DNA of 64,000 nucleotides from Ziziphus jujuba (lineage: Eukaryota > Streptophyta > Magnoliopsida > Rosales > Rhamnaceae), in NCBI RefSeq assembly GCF_031755915.1, contig NC_083385.1, positions 19,241,001-19,305,000 of the forward strand. Reading direction: 5' to 3'. Below, one piece after another: positions 24,470-36,496 of this stretch (position 1 is its first letter; every line of letters begins with the position of its first letter). The notes below the pieces were generated by a model, which saw nothing but the letters and a program-made list of their open reading frames with translations, ran no database searches and was not told the origin of the DNA. Made by a program: the position numbers and the translations under genes.

Positions 24470-25640
24470 AGTTTCGAAAATCAAGAATTTTCAGCGTATT
24501 TCTGTTTTTTTTTGGTAGATAGCAAATTTAGATTTTAAATATAAATGGTTTAAAATTTTTATGGAAATTTTAATACTTAATTAAAATTTTTGTTAAATAT
24601 TCACATCAATTTTTTTTTTATAATTTTACTAAAAAATTATTAAAAAATTAATAATTTATAGAAAATTTTCAAAATTTTTAAAAAATTTATGAAATTTTTT
24701 GGAAATTTCTATTAAATTTAATTTTTAAAATTTTTTTTTCAAAAAATTAATAACTAATATTGATGTTTAATTTTCTATTTATCATTTTTTTACTATAATA
24801 AATATAATATTTCTATAAATATTATAAAGAAGATATAAATTATAATATGGACAAAGATATAAACAAGCATGTGAAATAAATGATAAATATTATAAAGATG
24901 TACAAGGAATATATTCAATGCAAATGTAGCTAAATGAATTAATAAAATATTGATGAATGTTTAGAGAATGTCATAATAATAACTCATGAGTATTATTTCA
25001 AATTCAACAATAAAAAGATAATAATTTTGCATACAGTCAACCAATATCATATAATGATTATTAACTTAAATAGCGACATTTAATATCAATTCATATGGTG
25101 GCATATTAACAATTACATATAAAATTATTAGTAAGATATAATTTTTAATTATTATTTTTTATATTTCATATCTTGAAATGAAGAAGAGGAAGAGACCAAA
25201 AATTTTTAACCATCCAAGACTAGAAATTTAATGTGGTATTGAAATGATATTTTATAAAATATAATATAATTAGAATAATTATTTTATATAACTTAATTAA
25301 TAAATATTTTTATCAAATATATTTTTTTTGCATATTTTTAATTGACAATTATACTTATAATCATTAACGTTTATTATATATTGATTGACTAAAAGAAATA
25401 TAAATGCATTCAATATTTTTATAATTTTTTAGTTAATTTAATAATTAATTAATTAAAAAAATAATTTTAAAATTGCAATAAAAATTTCCATTTTTAACAA
25501 CAATTTTTGATTTTTTTTATAAGATTTTATCGATATTTAATCATTTTTAATATTTCTATAACTATTTCTGTATATTAGACTTTTAATATTTTTTATTTTC
25601 CATTGTTATTGATTTTTTGAACTTTATTTTTAAATTAAAT
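24470..25640. repeat. AT-rich dispersed repeat, copy 2 (hAT-like family)
   Basis: The order of words is the same as in 11775-12835 and 60240-61575. The left end GAATTTTCAGCGTATTTCTG resembles the left end of copy 3. The centre contains ACTCATGAGTATTA and CATATTAACAATTACATA, followed by TTTTTAACCATCCAAGA...GTGGTATTGAAATGATAT. No intact frame remains. Ends are approximate. Confidence 0.65.
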
Positions 25641-28257
25641 TTATTTATTTATTTATGTTTTTTTTTTTGGAAGAGGTCCATTTAATTCTTACCTACCGAC
25701 AGAACAAACATAGCACGGATTTGCTGATGCTCTTGTTGGTATCAAAACCCAAAATTCTTGCTCTTGTCTTTTTCCATCACCTGTCCTTTTAATTTCCTTT
25801 CAACCTAACACTTTCTTATCTTTTGACTAAACCCCTATTTAATACATATAGCTTATCTAATTAAATCAAAACCCATTTAAGTAATTTGGTTGTTGAGATT
25901 TCTCTCTAACCAATCCATGTTCCTGAGTTTGATGCATTTTATATCACAATAGTGTTAGAAGAAACCAAATTGTTCATTAAATAATACCGATAATATGGCA
26001 GTCTTTAATTTGTTCGTATTGAATTTTATTTATTCATTTAAGATTTCATTTCATATTTAAATTTAAATCATCAATAATTTAATCATATCATTTATTTTTA
26101 AAACTTTTTTGACAAGAATAGTCGTAAATAATTTGCCATACTATTAATAATAGCAAACAATTTAACACTACGATTAGTATTTTTTTGTCCCTATTTTCAG
26201 GTTTTCATTCTTAGCCGGCCAAAGATATTATATCACCTCAACTAAGATGCAGTTACATTTATTTTTTTAACTAAATTTATTTTATCTCTTTGCTAGTATT
26301 TTTTTTTTTTTTTAAATGGTAGCATCATATCACTAATAAACAAGAATTAAGACAAAAGATGCTAACACCTCTTACCATGCCAAGGGAAGTAGACTACCAT
26401 ATAGTCGTTGTTCCTTTGTGAAAAGCAAAGGACAAAGAGAGCCCTCATTGATTCATATATTTTATGTTTCTTTGCAATGAAAATCAAACTTGTGTCACCT
26501 CCTAACTCCAAATTAAAGTGTTTCTTTCCACTTTTACAAGATATGTAATCTATATTTACAATAACAAAAGCAGCAAGAAGACTTTGAAATTGAAAGCTAG
26601 GCTCTGCTAAGTTTTAGGATAAGATGTGCCATATAATCGACCATTCAAATTTTTGGTTTTCTTCTGCTCAAGTTGAGGACTTATATGGTCTAGCCTCAAC
26701 CAATTACCTTTATCATTTTGAGAACAATATTTTTGACCAATAGATTAACTAGGTTATTTTCACTATTAAAATGACATGAACATTGTCTTCACCATAGTCC
26801 TTTCTTTTTTGGGGGGTGAATTTGTCTTCTCCTTAGTCTATACAAGTAGGAAAGAGGACAAAAGTTTGCTGAGAAACTTGTACAATATGTTTATGTTATG
26901 TCACGTTTATATTCTATAATTTAGGTCCCATATGAATGTCTTTTATTATATAATGATATGTTCCAAATCCTATTCAATCAATAAATTTATTTTTTCCCTT
27001 AAAAAAAAAAAAAAAAAAAGAGAGAGAGAGAGAGAAACTTAACCTGGTCATGTATGCTATCTCTTTCAGCCCCACAAATTTCAAAACCTAAAATTTGGTT
27101 TGTTGTTCATGCAAACCACCTATGATTATAGCATTGACTTGTAGGAAAAGGAAATGGCTTTTCTTCTTTTGGATATTCCCTACCAGTAAAGCTAGTCTAA
27201 AATCATTTGGCACAACTCTTTACTTGATAGGCTCAAACGAGAGTTTTGACCATGAGGATTAATTCATTGTCAAATCCATATATGCATGAAACCAACTACT
27301 CTAACTGCCTCATCTCGATTAGCTTCTAGCTACTTAAAAACTAAATCCAACAAAATTTTACTATGTCCCAGTAAAAAAAGTTGTAAAATCACTGTTTTCT
27401 TAGACAATAATCTTAAAGCTAAATTCGTGCTATGATATCAAAACCTCAAATACATTGTAAATATCAATCTTAGTTGTAGAACACCAATTTACCATGACTG
27501 CCAATTCAAGGACTACTTTAGAATTTTTGCTCTTTTTTTTTTTCTCGGGGTTTTTATTATATTGTAAATTTTACAAAGAAAGATTGGATCAAATCCAGAG
27601 CATGATAATATCTTACATGATAAAATTTTCTTTTTCGTTTATAAACAATTGTATAGCATTGGATACTCTAGTTTTTCCACTGGTGGGGCAAAGAGATTGC
27701 AAGACTACTGCTTAAAATGGAAACTAATAAATAAATGAAGCTTAAAGTCAAATCTCTAATTTTCATAAAAAAATAAAATAAAATAAAGTCCTCATGTAGT
27801 GGACAGAATTATACCTGGTAAAAACCCATCAAACAGTGATGAAACAGAATTCCAATCCATAAATATTAGATGCGGTTACAATCCAGAAATGGAAAAAATT
27901 AGAAGCCAGCATATTTTGGATGACAATGAAAGTGATATGACCAATAAGTACACTACAAAAAGGAAATAAAATCCCTCATAGAATAGATTTTTAAAAGTTC
28001 TGAAATAGAAAAATAAAAATAAAAGGGTTGAAGCATTATTGATGACAGGGGAAAGACACTAGAAAATGGATAGAAGCTGATGCATGTTGGACATCAAAAT
28101 AGTGTCAAAGTCTCTTGCAACTTTCTTCCTAGTGTTAGTGTATATTTAAGTGAGAAAATACCAAGATAAGCCAACCAATGATCTAGAGGCTCGAGCTTCC
28201 TGCTCAGGAATCAGGAGACAAAGGTCAAAAAGAAGATAAACCTCACAAGAAAAGCTA
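25641..28257. other. Intergenic region upstream of the PSK-like gene
   Basis: No coding region is supported. A poly-A/GA tract lies at 27001-27036. The right part should hold the promoter of the peptide gene at 28398. A 73-codon frame at 27494-27715 is unlike any family I know and is probably chance. Confidence 0.45.
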
Positions 28258-28283
28258 ATAATATATATATATATATATATAAA
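28258..28283 (+). promoter_or_regulatory. TATA-rich element upstream of the PSK-like gene
   Basis: An alternating TA run ending in TATAAAATC lies about 120-140 bases upstream of the start codon at 28398. It could serve as the TATA box, but it could equally be a plain TA microsatellite. Confidence 0.35.
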
Positions 28284-28397
28284 ATCAGATTATTTGTATT
28301 AGAGAATATATTCAAGAAGCTTTTCAATGTCTAAGTCGGTGCTGTCTTCTTCTTCCTTTGTCCAAGATCTCTCCATTGCAGGATTAGAAGTACTAGA

Positions 28398-28528
28398 ATG
28401 AAATTCTCAACAATGATTGTCTGTCTGGTTTTCTTATTTTACATGGCGTTTGTTGTGCATGGAGAAGTGGAAACTGCTACTGAACTAGTTGTGAGCTCTG
28501 GAAATAACTCATCCAATGTGGTCAGTGG

Positions 28529-28565
<37 letters not shown>

Positions 28566-28767
28566 ATTAGAGTTTCAGTTCTTGATATTATTCTATATCA
28601 GCAAATTAAAATAATAATCTTTTGACAATTAAAATGATATTTGAATGATGCAGGGAAAAGCTGACTGTGGAAAGGAAGATGTTGAGTGCAAAGAAGGAAA
28701 TGGTGGGTCAGATCAAGAAAATGTGTTTGAGAATGAGGATTACATCTACACCAACTCTCTTCCTTAA
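28398..28767 (+). CDS. Phytosulfokine-like peptide hormone precursor (variant pentapeptide YIYTN)
   Basis: Two exons, 28398-28520 and 28654-28767, join in phase 0 (AATGTG|GTCAGT...TGATGCAG|GGAAAA) into 78 aa. Residues 1-22 form a signal peptide (MKFSTMIVCLVFLFYMAFVV then HG). The middle is acidic and variable. The C-terminal part has two cysteines seven residues apart (Cys46, Cys53) and ends Asp70-Tyr-Ile-Tyr-Thr-Asn-Ser-Leu-Pro. In phytosulfokine precursors the pentapeptide YIYTQ near the C-terminus is tyrosine-sulfated, cut out and sensed by PSKR receptor kinases. The Asp before the first Tyr, needed for sulfation, is present. Size, secretion signal, cysteine pair, position of the pentapeptide and single intron all fit the family. 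The odd point is Asn in place of the fifth-residue Gln. A (TC)n tract fills the intron just after the donor. Expression is not shown. Confidence 0.85.
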
Positions 28768-29426
28768 ATCTTATATACATATTAATTTTCCTTTTTCTTT
28801 TTTTTCTTTTTTTCCATAGAAATCTGCTATGTACTTGGTTCGTTTGGCTTGTTGTTCTTGCTCTTAAGTTGACTGGCTATTCAGTGAGACTTTTTTAAAG
28901 TGTGTTGTAAAACCAGGAACAAAAGTTATTGCTTTTTTATCAAACCAACCATTGGAAGGAAGTTGTAACCAATTACAATTATAGCAATCTCCAAATTAAA
29001 GCACCCCCTTTAATCACAAACTCGATTTAAACTAATTAGTACTAGAGAGTAGGACCAAGGATTTGAAAATCCTGTTTTTCCATCACAAGTGAGGGACTTA
29101 TAGAGTGGGGCATGGTTATAATGGAATTGAAAATAATAATAATAATAATAATAAATGAAACAATGTTTTCATCCGTATATGATTTGTGTTGTGAAGAAGA
29201 ATGGATGTTGTTATTTTTTAAGAGAAATAAAGATACATTTGATTCTCTGCTAGTTGTTTATATAAGTATTGTTCGAAGTTCAAAGTGCCACAAATATGTT
29301 TTGGGAGGAAAAAATGCTTAAAGATTTCAAATATTTAAGTCTCCATATCTTCCCATTACAAATATCAAATACATTTATGCATTGATCTAAGAAAACGCGT
29401 TAAAGAAAAAAAAAAAAAAATTCTGA
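28768..29426. other. 3' flank of the PSK-like gene
   Basis: Contains the probable 3' UTR, then AT-rich sequence with an AAT trinucleotide repeat (29129-29153). No further gene was recognised. Confidence 0.4.
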
Positions 29427-29435
29427 AAAAATGAA

Positions 29436-29570
29436 GTTTTTTTTTTTTTTTTTGGGGGGGGGGAAAAATAACCATCTTTTAAATCAAAAATTGAAAAATA
29501 ACAAATTTTTTTATTTTATTGATTATTAACCATTTCTTCATGATTTCGGACCAAAATATCCTTGTTGACC
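29436..29570 (+). repeat. Left terminal inverted repeat of the MULE
   Basis: Poly-T then poly-G, followed by AAAAATAACCATC...AAATTGAAAAATAACAAA...TTTTATTTTATTG...TTAACCATTT...GGACCAAAATATCCTTG. It matches the reverse complement of 41085-41214 over about 115 bases with gaps and substitutions. Confidence 0.7.
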
Positions 29571-30766
29571 AAATTGATTAACAACAAAAATTTGAAAAAG
29601 GGTTTTTTGTTTTTTAACATTTTCAGAAGGTTTTTGCCATTCTTTTTTAAAAATTTAAAAAAACCCAAATCTTAAACCTCCCGTTCATTCGCCATTCATT
29701 TTTGCCATTCTTCTCTCCTTCGTGGTCGTTGTTTGTCCTTCTCACATCGTCGCTGCTAGCTCATCGTCGTCCATTTGCAGGCCTTTGTTGTTTGATTGAA
29801 AGCCACCCAGAGCCAAAGCCTTCTTATAATATCATCGTCATCCTCACCATCACTCCCACCCAAAGGCAATCTCACACCGCTATTGTCCTCGCACCACTCT
29901 CGTCCTCACCACTCTGTTGCTCATTGTTTTGCAATGTAGATAGCTTTCTCTTATTTTGGTTTCTTGCTTGTTTTTGGAACTCAGATCATGTTTAACAGAA
30001 TTTTTTCTTTTTCTTTTTCTAATGTCTCTCAAAAAACTGAAGTAGAGAGTTCTTGGTAAATAAATTTTATGAGTAATTCATATTGACCATTTCATTTTTG
30101 TCGATTTCTTAATGATACTGAAAAATGGGAAATTTTCAAAATTACCAAAGTGGGGTGTGGGAAGAATATGTACTGCTATAGAGCCATATATATTTTTTGT
30201 GAAATTGGATTGCTGTACTAAAGTGGGGTGTGGGAAGAATTTATTCTTATTATACATTATTTTATTAATCCTTTGGAAAATTGGGTTGCTGTACAAACCA
30301 ATATTTTTTGTGTCGTTACTTATATTATTTCATAAAACGATATAATATAACTGTTGTAATGTATCTGGTAGGATAAACAAGAAATATAATAAGGTTGATT
30401 GATGGCTATATAAACTTCGATTACTTATTTCATGTGTACATAAGCAGTCACTTTTTGTTTGTACCTTATAAATTTTAGAATTTGCATGAACTTTTTGATT
30501 TATACGGTTCTTTTTTCTACTTGGGTTCATTAAGTTTTTATATATTTAGTATTCAAAAAATCAGTGGTACGAATTTTGACTAATCCTTGGCTTTTTATAT
30601 TTATCACTAAATTACTTTTTGAATTTAGTTGTGTTTCATTTTTGGTGGGTGAAGTCTACTTACTAGAGATAGAAGGAGATTGAGGGGTGTAAAGGTTCTA
30701 AGAAAGAAGAAATCAGGGGAACAAAATAAAAATCTGTAATAGCTGTATGTCCTAGAGGCTTTAAGG
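29571..30766. other. MULE interior, left part
   Basis: A Ser/Pro/His-coding stretch (about 29690-29995) rich in TCC/CTC words begins just inside the repeat, as often seen near the start of captured sequence. I recognise no domain. At 30145-30300 an approximately 75-base unit containing AAAGTGGGGTGTGGGAAGAA and ATTGGATTGCTGTAC occurs nearly twice in tandem. Confidence 0.4.
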
Positions 30767-30771
30767 CTTTT

Positions 30772-30999
30772 TGTCAAGAACTAGGAAAGAATATTTTTTC
30801 TTCTATTCCTTTGAATTAATTAAAAAAATATACAAGAAGTCACTATATATATATATATTTATACAGAAACCCTAGCTAATAATACCCTACCATTTATGGG
30901 ATTCTAAATAAATTAGGAAACTACTTAAGTCTATTATTAGAAAACTAACCAAAATACAAATTTTTCCTGATTTATACAATTATACACGATTTTCCAACA
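30772..30999 (-). repeat. 3' LTR of the copia element
   Basis: Begins TGTCAAGAACTAGG and ends TTTTCCAACA on the plus strand. It matches 35797-36023 along its whole length with roughly fifteen to twenty differences by eye, which suggests an old rather than recent insertion. Confidence 0.93.
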
Positions 31000-33900
31000 C
31001 TCCCTTTCAAGCTGGTGAATAGGCATTCCCCATTCCCAAGATGGTGAATAGGCATTCTCCATTCCCAGCTTGGATACAATACGTTCAAACACTGGACCAC
31101 TCAACCTTTTGGTAAGAACATCTGCCAATTGTCCGCATGTAGACACATAGGGCATACAAATCAGTCCACTCTCTAATTTCTCCATAACGAAGTGTCTATC
31201 AATCTCAATGTGCTTTATTCGATCGTGTTGTATTGGATTGTGAGCTATACTAATTGCTGATTTGTTATCACATTAAAGTCTCATTGGTCCATCCCATTTG
31301 ATCTTCAAATCTTCCAATTTAATCTTTACCCAAAGCAATTCGTACACACCTTGAGCCATTGCTCTAAATTCTACTTCTGCACTTGATCTCGCTACCACAT
31401 TCTGCTTCCTACTCCTCGAAGTTACTAGGTTTCCTCTACGGAATGTGCAATACACTGGGGTTGATCTTCTATCAATATCTGTGTATGCCTCGAGAGCTAA
31501 GCCTCCGTGTCTTCTAAACAAGATTCCCTTCCCAGGAGTTCCCTTGAGATACTGTAGTATCCGATGCACTGCTTGTAGATGAACTTTTTTTGGATTATAC
31601 ATAAACTGAATAACTACATTCATTGCATATGCTATGTCTGGGTGTTTATGAGACAGATAGATGAGTCACCCTACTAGTCATTGATATGACTCCTTGTCCA
31701 TTGCTGCATCATCCTCTGCAAGTTCGAGCTTAAAATTCGGATCCATAGGAGTACCAACTGGCTTGCACATTGTCTTACCCATTTCCTTTAGAAGGTCTAA
31801 GACATACTTCTGTTAAGAAATTAAGATACTTTTCCTGGAGTGAGCCACTTCAATGCCACGAAAATACTTCAATCTTCCTAGAACTTTGATCTTGAATTCT
31901 TTGGCCAAACACAGACTTAGAACATGTTTCTCCTTGTCATCATTATCTGTTACTATTATGTCATCTGCAAAAACTAGGAGGAGAACCGTGACTCCCCCTG
32001 AAGGTGAGTTATTAATAAACAGTGTATAGTCCCCTTGGCTCTGTTTATATCCTATAGTAATCATGACCCTTGCAAATCTACCAAACCATGCTCGAAGCAA
32101 CTGCTTTAGCCCATATAAGACTTTTCTCAATTTGCACATAGTATGTTTGGCCAAATTATTTCTATATCCCAGTGGAACATCCATATAAATCTCTTCCTCT
32201 AGGTTTTCATGCAAGAATGCATTCTTCACATCGAACTATTGTAACGCCCAACCAAAGTTAGTTGCTACTAACAAAATAATCCTAACAATATTCATCTTTA
32301 CAACCAGGGCGAAGGTTTCAAGATAGTCAATACTATAGGTTTGGTATATCCCTTAGCGACCAGCCTTGCTTTATACCTCTCTATTTAACCATCTGCCTTA
32401 TACTTTATCGTATACACCCATTTACACCCCATAGGTTTCTTTCCTTCTGGCAACCTCGCTAACTCCCATGTTCTATTTTTCTTCAAAACCTCCATTTCTT
32501 CATTCATAGCTTGTCTCCATTTTTTATTGGATAAAACCTCGAATAGGTTGGTAGAAATGGCAATGGTGTTTAGATTGAGGAGAAATCTCTGTGAGTGAGT
32601 GAAAAATTCTTGAATGAAAGGTAATCGGCAAGGGGATAGACTGAGCATTTGGTACACTCTCTAGTTCCTTTTCTGATAGCAATGGGAAGATTTAGGTCAC
32701 ACTCATTTTCATGGGATTCAATCTCACTATGTAAGGAAAGGGTCAGAATATGTTACCTCATTCTCAGAATTCGGATTAGAGTTATGAACATGTCCAGATT
32801 TGAGAACCACCACCTCCCTCCTTATGAACACTTTATTTTTCCAAAGTCTCGCATCTTCAAAAGAAGAATTTCTATGTGCTAATTGGTTTTGATTTGACTC
32901 GGTGGGAATTGATTTGGTGGAAATCGATTGTTTTTCTTGATTTGACTCAATGGGAATTGACTGTTTAGACACAGGAAAAATGTCAAGATCTCCAAAATAT
33001 CGAAATTTGCCATCATCCTTATGTTCCCTTATTGAACTCTCCCCCTGAAGATAAGGATAAGTAAAATATAACTCTTGCTCGTGGAAGGTGACGTCAACTG
33101 ATACATAAAATCGTTTTGAGGAAGGATGATAACACTTATACCCTTTCTGTGTAGAAGAGTAACCAACAAAAATACATTTATGTGCCCGTGGATCTAGTTT
33201 CTCTCTATTTTGGCTATGAATATGGACAAATGACATGCACCCAAATATTCTAGGAACAAGATTATTTGTGATCTATATGTGAGGGTAGAAGGATGAGAGT
33301 ATTTCCATTGGACTTTTAAACCCCAAGACTCTGGTTAGGCAAACGGTTAACTAAATGAGTAGCGGTAAGGACAGCTTCCCCCCAAAATGACTTGGGAACC
33401 TATTTTTGGAATAGGAGAGCTCAGGTGACTCAAGGAGATGTCCATTTTTTCTCTTAGCTATCCCATTTTGCTGTGAGGTATTAACAAATGATGATTCATG
33501 CACTATTCATTCCTTTTGAAAGTACGGACTGAGAATTTGATTAAAATAATCCCTTGCATTATCTAAACTAAACCTCTTAATTTCGAAACCAAATTGGTTT
33601 CGAACCAAGGAGAAAAAATTAGGTAGAATAGTACTAACATCAAATTTTTGTTTAAGAAGAGCCAAGTAACACGAATACAATCATCAATGAAGGAAACAAC
33701 CCATCTTGCCCCTAAAACATTTGGAATAGTTGAAGGTCCTCAAATATCACTATGAATAAGATAAAAAGGAAAAGTGCTTTTTTTATTGCTAATTGGAAAT
33801 GATAGACGCTTGTGTTTAGCAAGTTCACACACTTCACAATGAAAATTCTCAACAAATAGACTCCTAAATAAATACGGGAATAAAACTTGAATAACTCGAA

Positions 33901-35450
33901 ACGATGGATGACCAAGACGATGGTGGTGAAGCTAAATTTTCTTTTTATTGGATAAGGGTAATTTGGACAAGAAAGAATGTGGTATGCTGCTCTTGTTAAT
34001 GCTTGACTGGTTTGGTACTTCAAGGTGGTAGAGGCCATTCCGTTCTCTAGCATGTCCAATCATTGTCCTTGAATCCTTGTCCTGAAATACATAAAAATCC
34101 TGATTAAATGTCACATTGCAGTTTATGTCATGAGTGAGTTTTTGATAGAAATCAGATTTGTGGATAGTATAGGAATATGAAAGACATTTTTTAGGATGAG
34201 TGAAAGGTTTAGTTTAACATCTCCTATCCCAACTAAGGTTATAAGGGAGCCAATTGCCATAGCTGTTTTGTGACTGCTTGGACATGGGGAATAGATAAGG
34301 AAAAAATTGGGTGAATGAGTCATGTGGTTAGTTACTCCAGAAGCGATAATCCAAGAGTTGGCAAATATTGTATCCGAGATATTTAATCCAATCAACAATG
34401 GAGACTCACCTGAATATACTATAAAACAAGCACCTGAGGGTTTCTCGTAATTACTAATAAGAGATTTCAACTTGTCAATTTCTTCTTTATTGAAACTATG
34501 TAGCTCTTATGGTGGTACTGCATTCCCTTGGATAGCAAAATTTGCCTGCCTCAGACGCCTTGATTGTTCTTCTCTTGGTGCCCATTCTCAACTTGATGGC
34601 TTCCCATGGAGTTTCCAGCAGCATTCCTGAGTATGTCGTGATTTTTTACAGTAGTTACACTATAAATTATCACGGTTCTAATGTCCTACCTGGCCTGACT
34701 TTCCATTGTCTAAAGTTGCACTCTTTTCTGCATTCCTTGCGGTGGTTTTATTACCACCAGCCACCATAGCAGCCCCATCAATGTTCGGTGTATCAAGCAT
34801 GAGCTTCCTTTTGCTCTCCTCACTTCAAACTATTGCAACAACTTCATTGAAACATCGAATCTCCTGCTTACTAAGAATTTTAATTCTGACCTGGTTAAAT
34901 TTCGAATTAAGTCCCACCAAGAAATCATGAATCCTATCTTTCTCAATGAAATCCTTAAGCACCACTGCATCCTTAGAACATTTAGTCTTTATCACTCTGT
35001 AGTGATCAAGTTTCTGCCATAAGGACTTCAGTTGATTGGCATATTCGGTTACCTTTTCGCTTCCTTGCTTTGCAACTATTATCTTCAAGTTCACATCATA
35101 TACTCGAGCAACGTCCTTTGTTTTTTAATAGGTCTGCTGTATTGTGTCCCAAATATCCTTTAAAGTTGATAAAAACATACATGTATCACTTATTTCTGGG
35201 CTCATAGAATTCCATAACCACGCCATGATCATGGAATCTTCCTCATCCCACAAGTCAAACAGAGGATCATTTTTATTTGGTCCAGTTCCCATGATATGGC
35301 TGATTTTACCTTTACCTTTCAATATGGTGCGGATTAATTGGGACCACTTAAGATAATTCCTTCCATTAGGTCTATATGCTACCTGAATACTTTGTAATTT
35401 GCCTGGTTGTTGTGAAAAAATTCCCTCCTTCAACTAGGATTGTACTGTAC
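30937..35450 (-). pseudogene. Copia gag-pol polyprotein, broken
   Basis: Reading leftwards: gag (about 34825-35433) has the UBN2-type segment NYLKWSQLIRTILKGKGK and LVGLNSKFNQVR. The protease core reads WIIASGVTNHMT (about 34342); the catalytic Asp of the usual DSG motif is Ala here. The integrase region (about 32730-34000) includes a pre-integrase segment and the C-terminal DPRAHKCIFVGYS...GYKCYHP. Reverse transcriptase (about 31810-32660) shows WRQAMNEEMEVL, GCKWVYTIKYK, LYGLKQ and FADDI (about 31957-31971) for the usual YVDDM. RNase H (about 31273-31623) has RILQYLKGTPGKGILF and RSSAEVEFRAMA, with the tail ADVLTKRLSG. Frames shift and stop between almost every block. Confidence 0.93.
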
Positions 35451-35796
35451 TTTTTGACATCTTCCTTCAAAAAGAATAAGGCAATGAAGGCCTCTTGTGA
35501 AACCAAAATCACTAATGATGCAGGTCTGAGTAGAAAAAGAATAAGGCAATGAAGGCCTCTCATGAAAAACAACTAGGAAGAGTGACAATTAAGGCTGGAA
35601 AGAGAAGAATCTGCCTAGGAAACCCTAGCCTTACGATTAAAGCGGGAAAGTGAAGAATCTATCCAGGAAACCCTAGCCTTACGTAGATACTATTCACACA
35701 AAGAATACTATTCACATAAGCACTGTTTATGTAGGTATTGTTCACACGGAGACTACTGTTCATGTAGGGATTCTGTTCACGGCGGCTCTGATACAA

Positions 35797-36023
35797 TGTC
35801 AAGAACTAGGAATGAAATTTTTTTCTTCTATTCGTTTGAATTAATTAAAAAAATGTACAAGAAGTCACTATATATATATATATTTACACAGACACCCTAG
35901 CTAATAATATCCTACCATTTATAGGATTCTAAATAAATTAGGAAACTACTTAGCCTATTATTAGGAAACTAACCAAAATACAAAACTTTCCTTATTTATA
36001 CAATTACAGACGATTTTCCAACA
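35797..36023 (-). repeat. 5' LTR of the copia element
   Basis: The partner of 30772-30999, with the same TG...CA ends. On the minus strand it lies upstream of gag and directly next to the primer-binding site, so this is the 5' LTR. Confidence 0.93.
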
Positions 36024-36028
36024 CTTTT

Positions 36029-36496
36029 TTTTTCCCAAGTTTATCTAATCTTACTTATTTTTCATAGTGGTTATTAATTCTATTTCAAATAGTTATTGAA
36101 TGTTTTATTTGGGAGAAAGATTTAGTACATCTTATGTTCTAGATGACACCAAAGGGATAACGGCATAGGCTTGCATTGTTTATAATAGATTTATGACATC
36201 TTTGTTATTATTTAACGTTCTTTTTGTTGTTTCTCTAACACCATCATTTTTTGTTCTGATTGATGTTTTCTTCAAGGTACCCATTCTGGTGAAGCATTTT
36301 TATGCTATCTCTGCAGTTTGTATATTTGGCTCTGGGGTCTTTAGTCATTTCATTTATATGGAAGTACATCAGGATCTCCATGAAGATTAAATTTACAACA
36401 AATATATATTATTATGTATGAAAATCTTCTATGGCCAAAGAAATTAAATAGTTTGGCTGATGGGAAGCTAATTAGAAACTCTTGTTTACTATGTGA
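36029..36496. other. MULE interior right of the copia element
   Basis: AT-rich sequence with one 65-codon open stretch (36193-36390) rich in hydrophobic residues and without a recognised domain. It may be part of the captured material, but I cannot support a gene. Confidence 0.35.

Larger units (their letters stand above)
30772..36023 (-). mobile_element. Ty1/copia LTR retrotransposon, structurally complete but decayed
   Basis: The 228-bp and 227-bp LTRs (30772-30999 and 35797-36023) both begin TG and end CA. The target duplication CTTTT flanks the element exactly (30767-30771 and 36024-36028). On the minus strand the primer-binding site TTGTATCAGAGCC follows the 5' LTR (about 35784-35796), resembling the initiator-Met tRNA complement TGGTATCAGAGC. 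A purine-rich GAAAGGGAG lies just before the 3' LTR. Domain order is gag, protease, integrase, reverse transcriptase, RNase H, which defines copia. Numerous stops and frame breaks mean it cannot make its polyprotein. It sits inside the Mutator-like element and is therefore younger than it. Confidence 0.95.

Noticed and set aside
28398..28625. Single-exon 75-codon reading of the PSK-like gene
   Set aside because: It reads through the TC repeat of the intron. Splicing at 28520/28654 gives the family's C-terminal peptide.
29702..29995. 97-codon Ser/Pro-rich plus-strand frame inside the MULE
   Set aside because: TCC/CTC-rich composition and no domain; not enough to call a captured gene.
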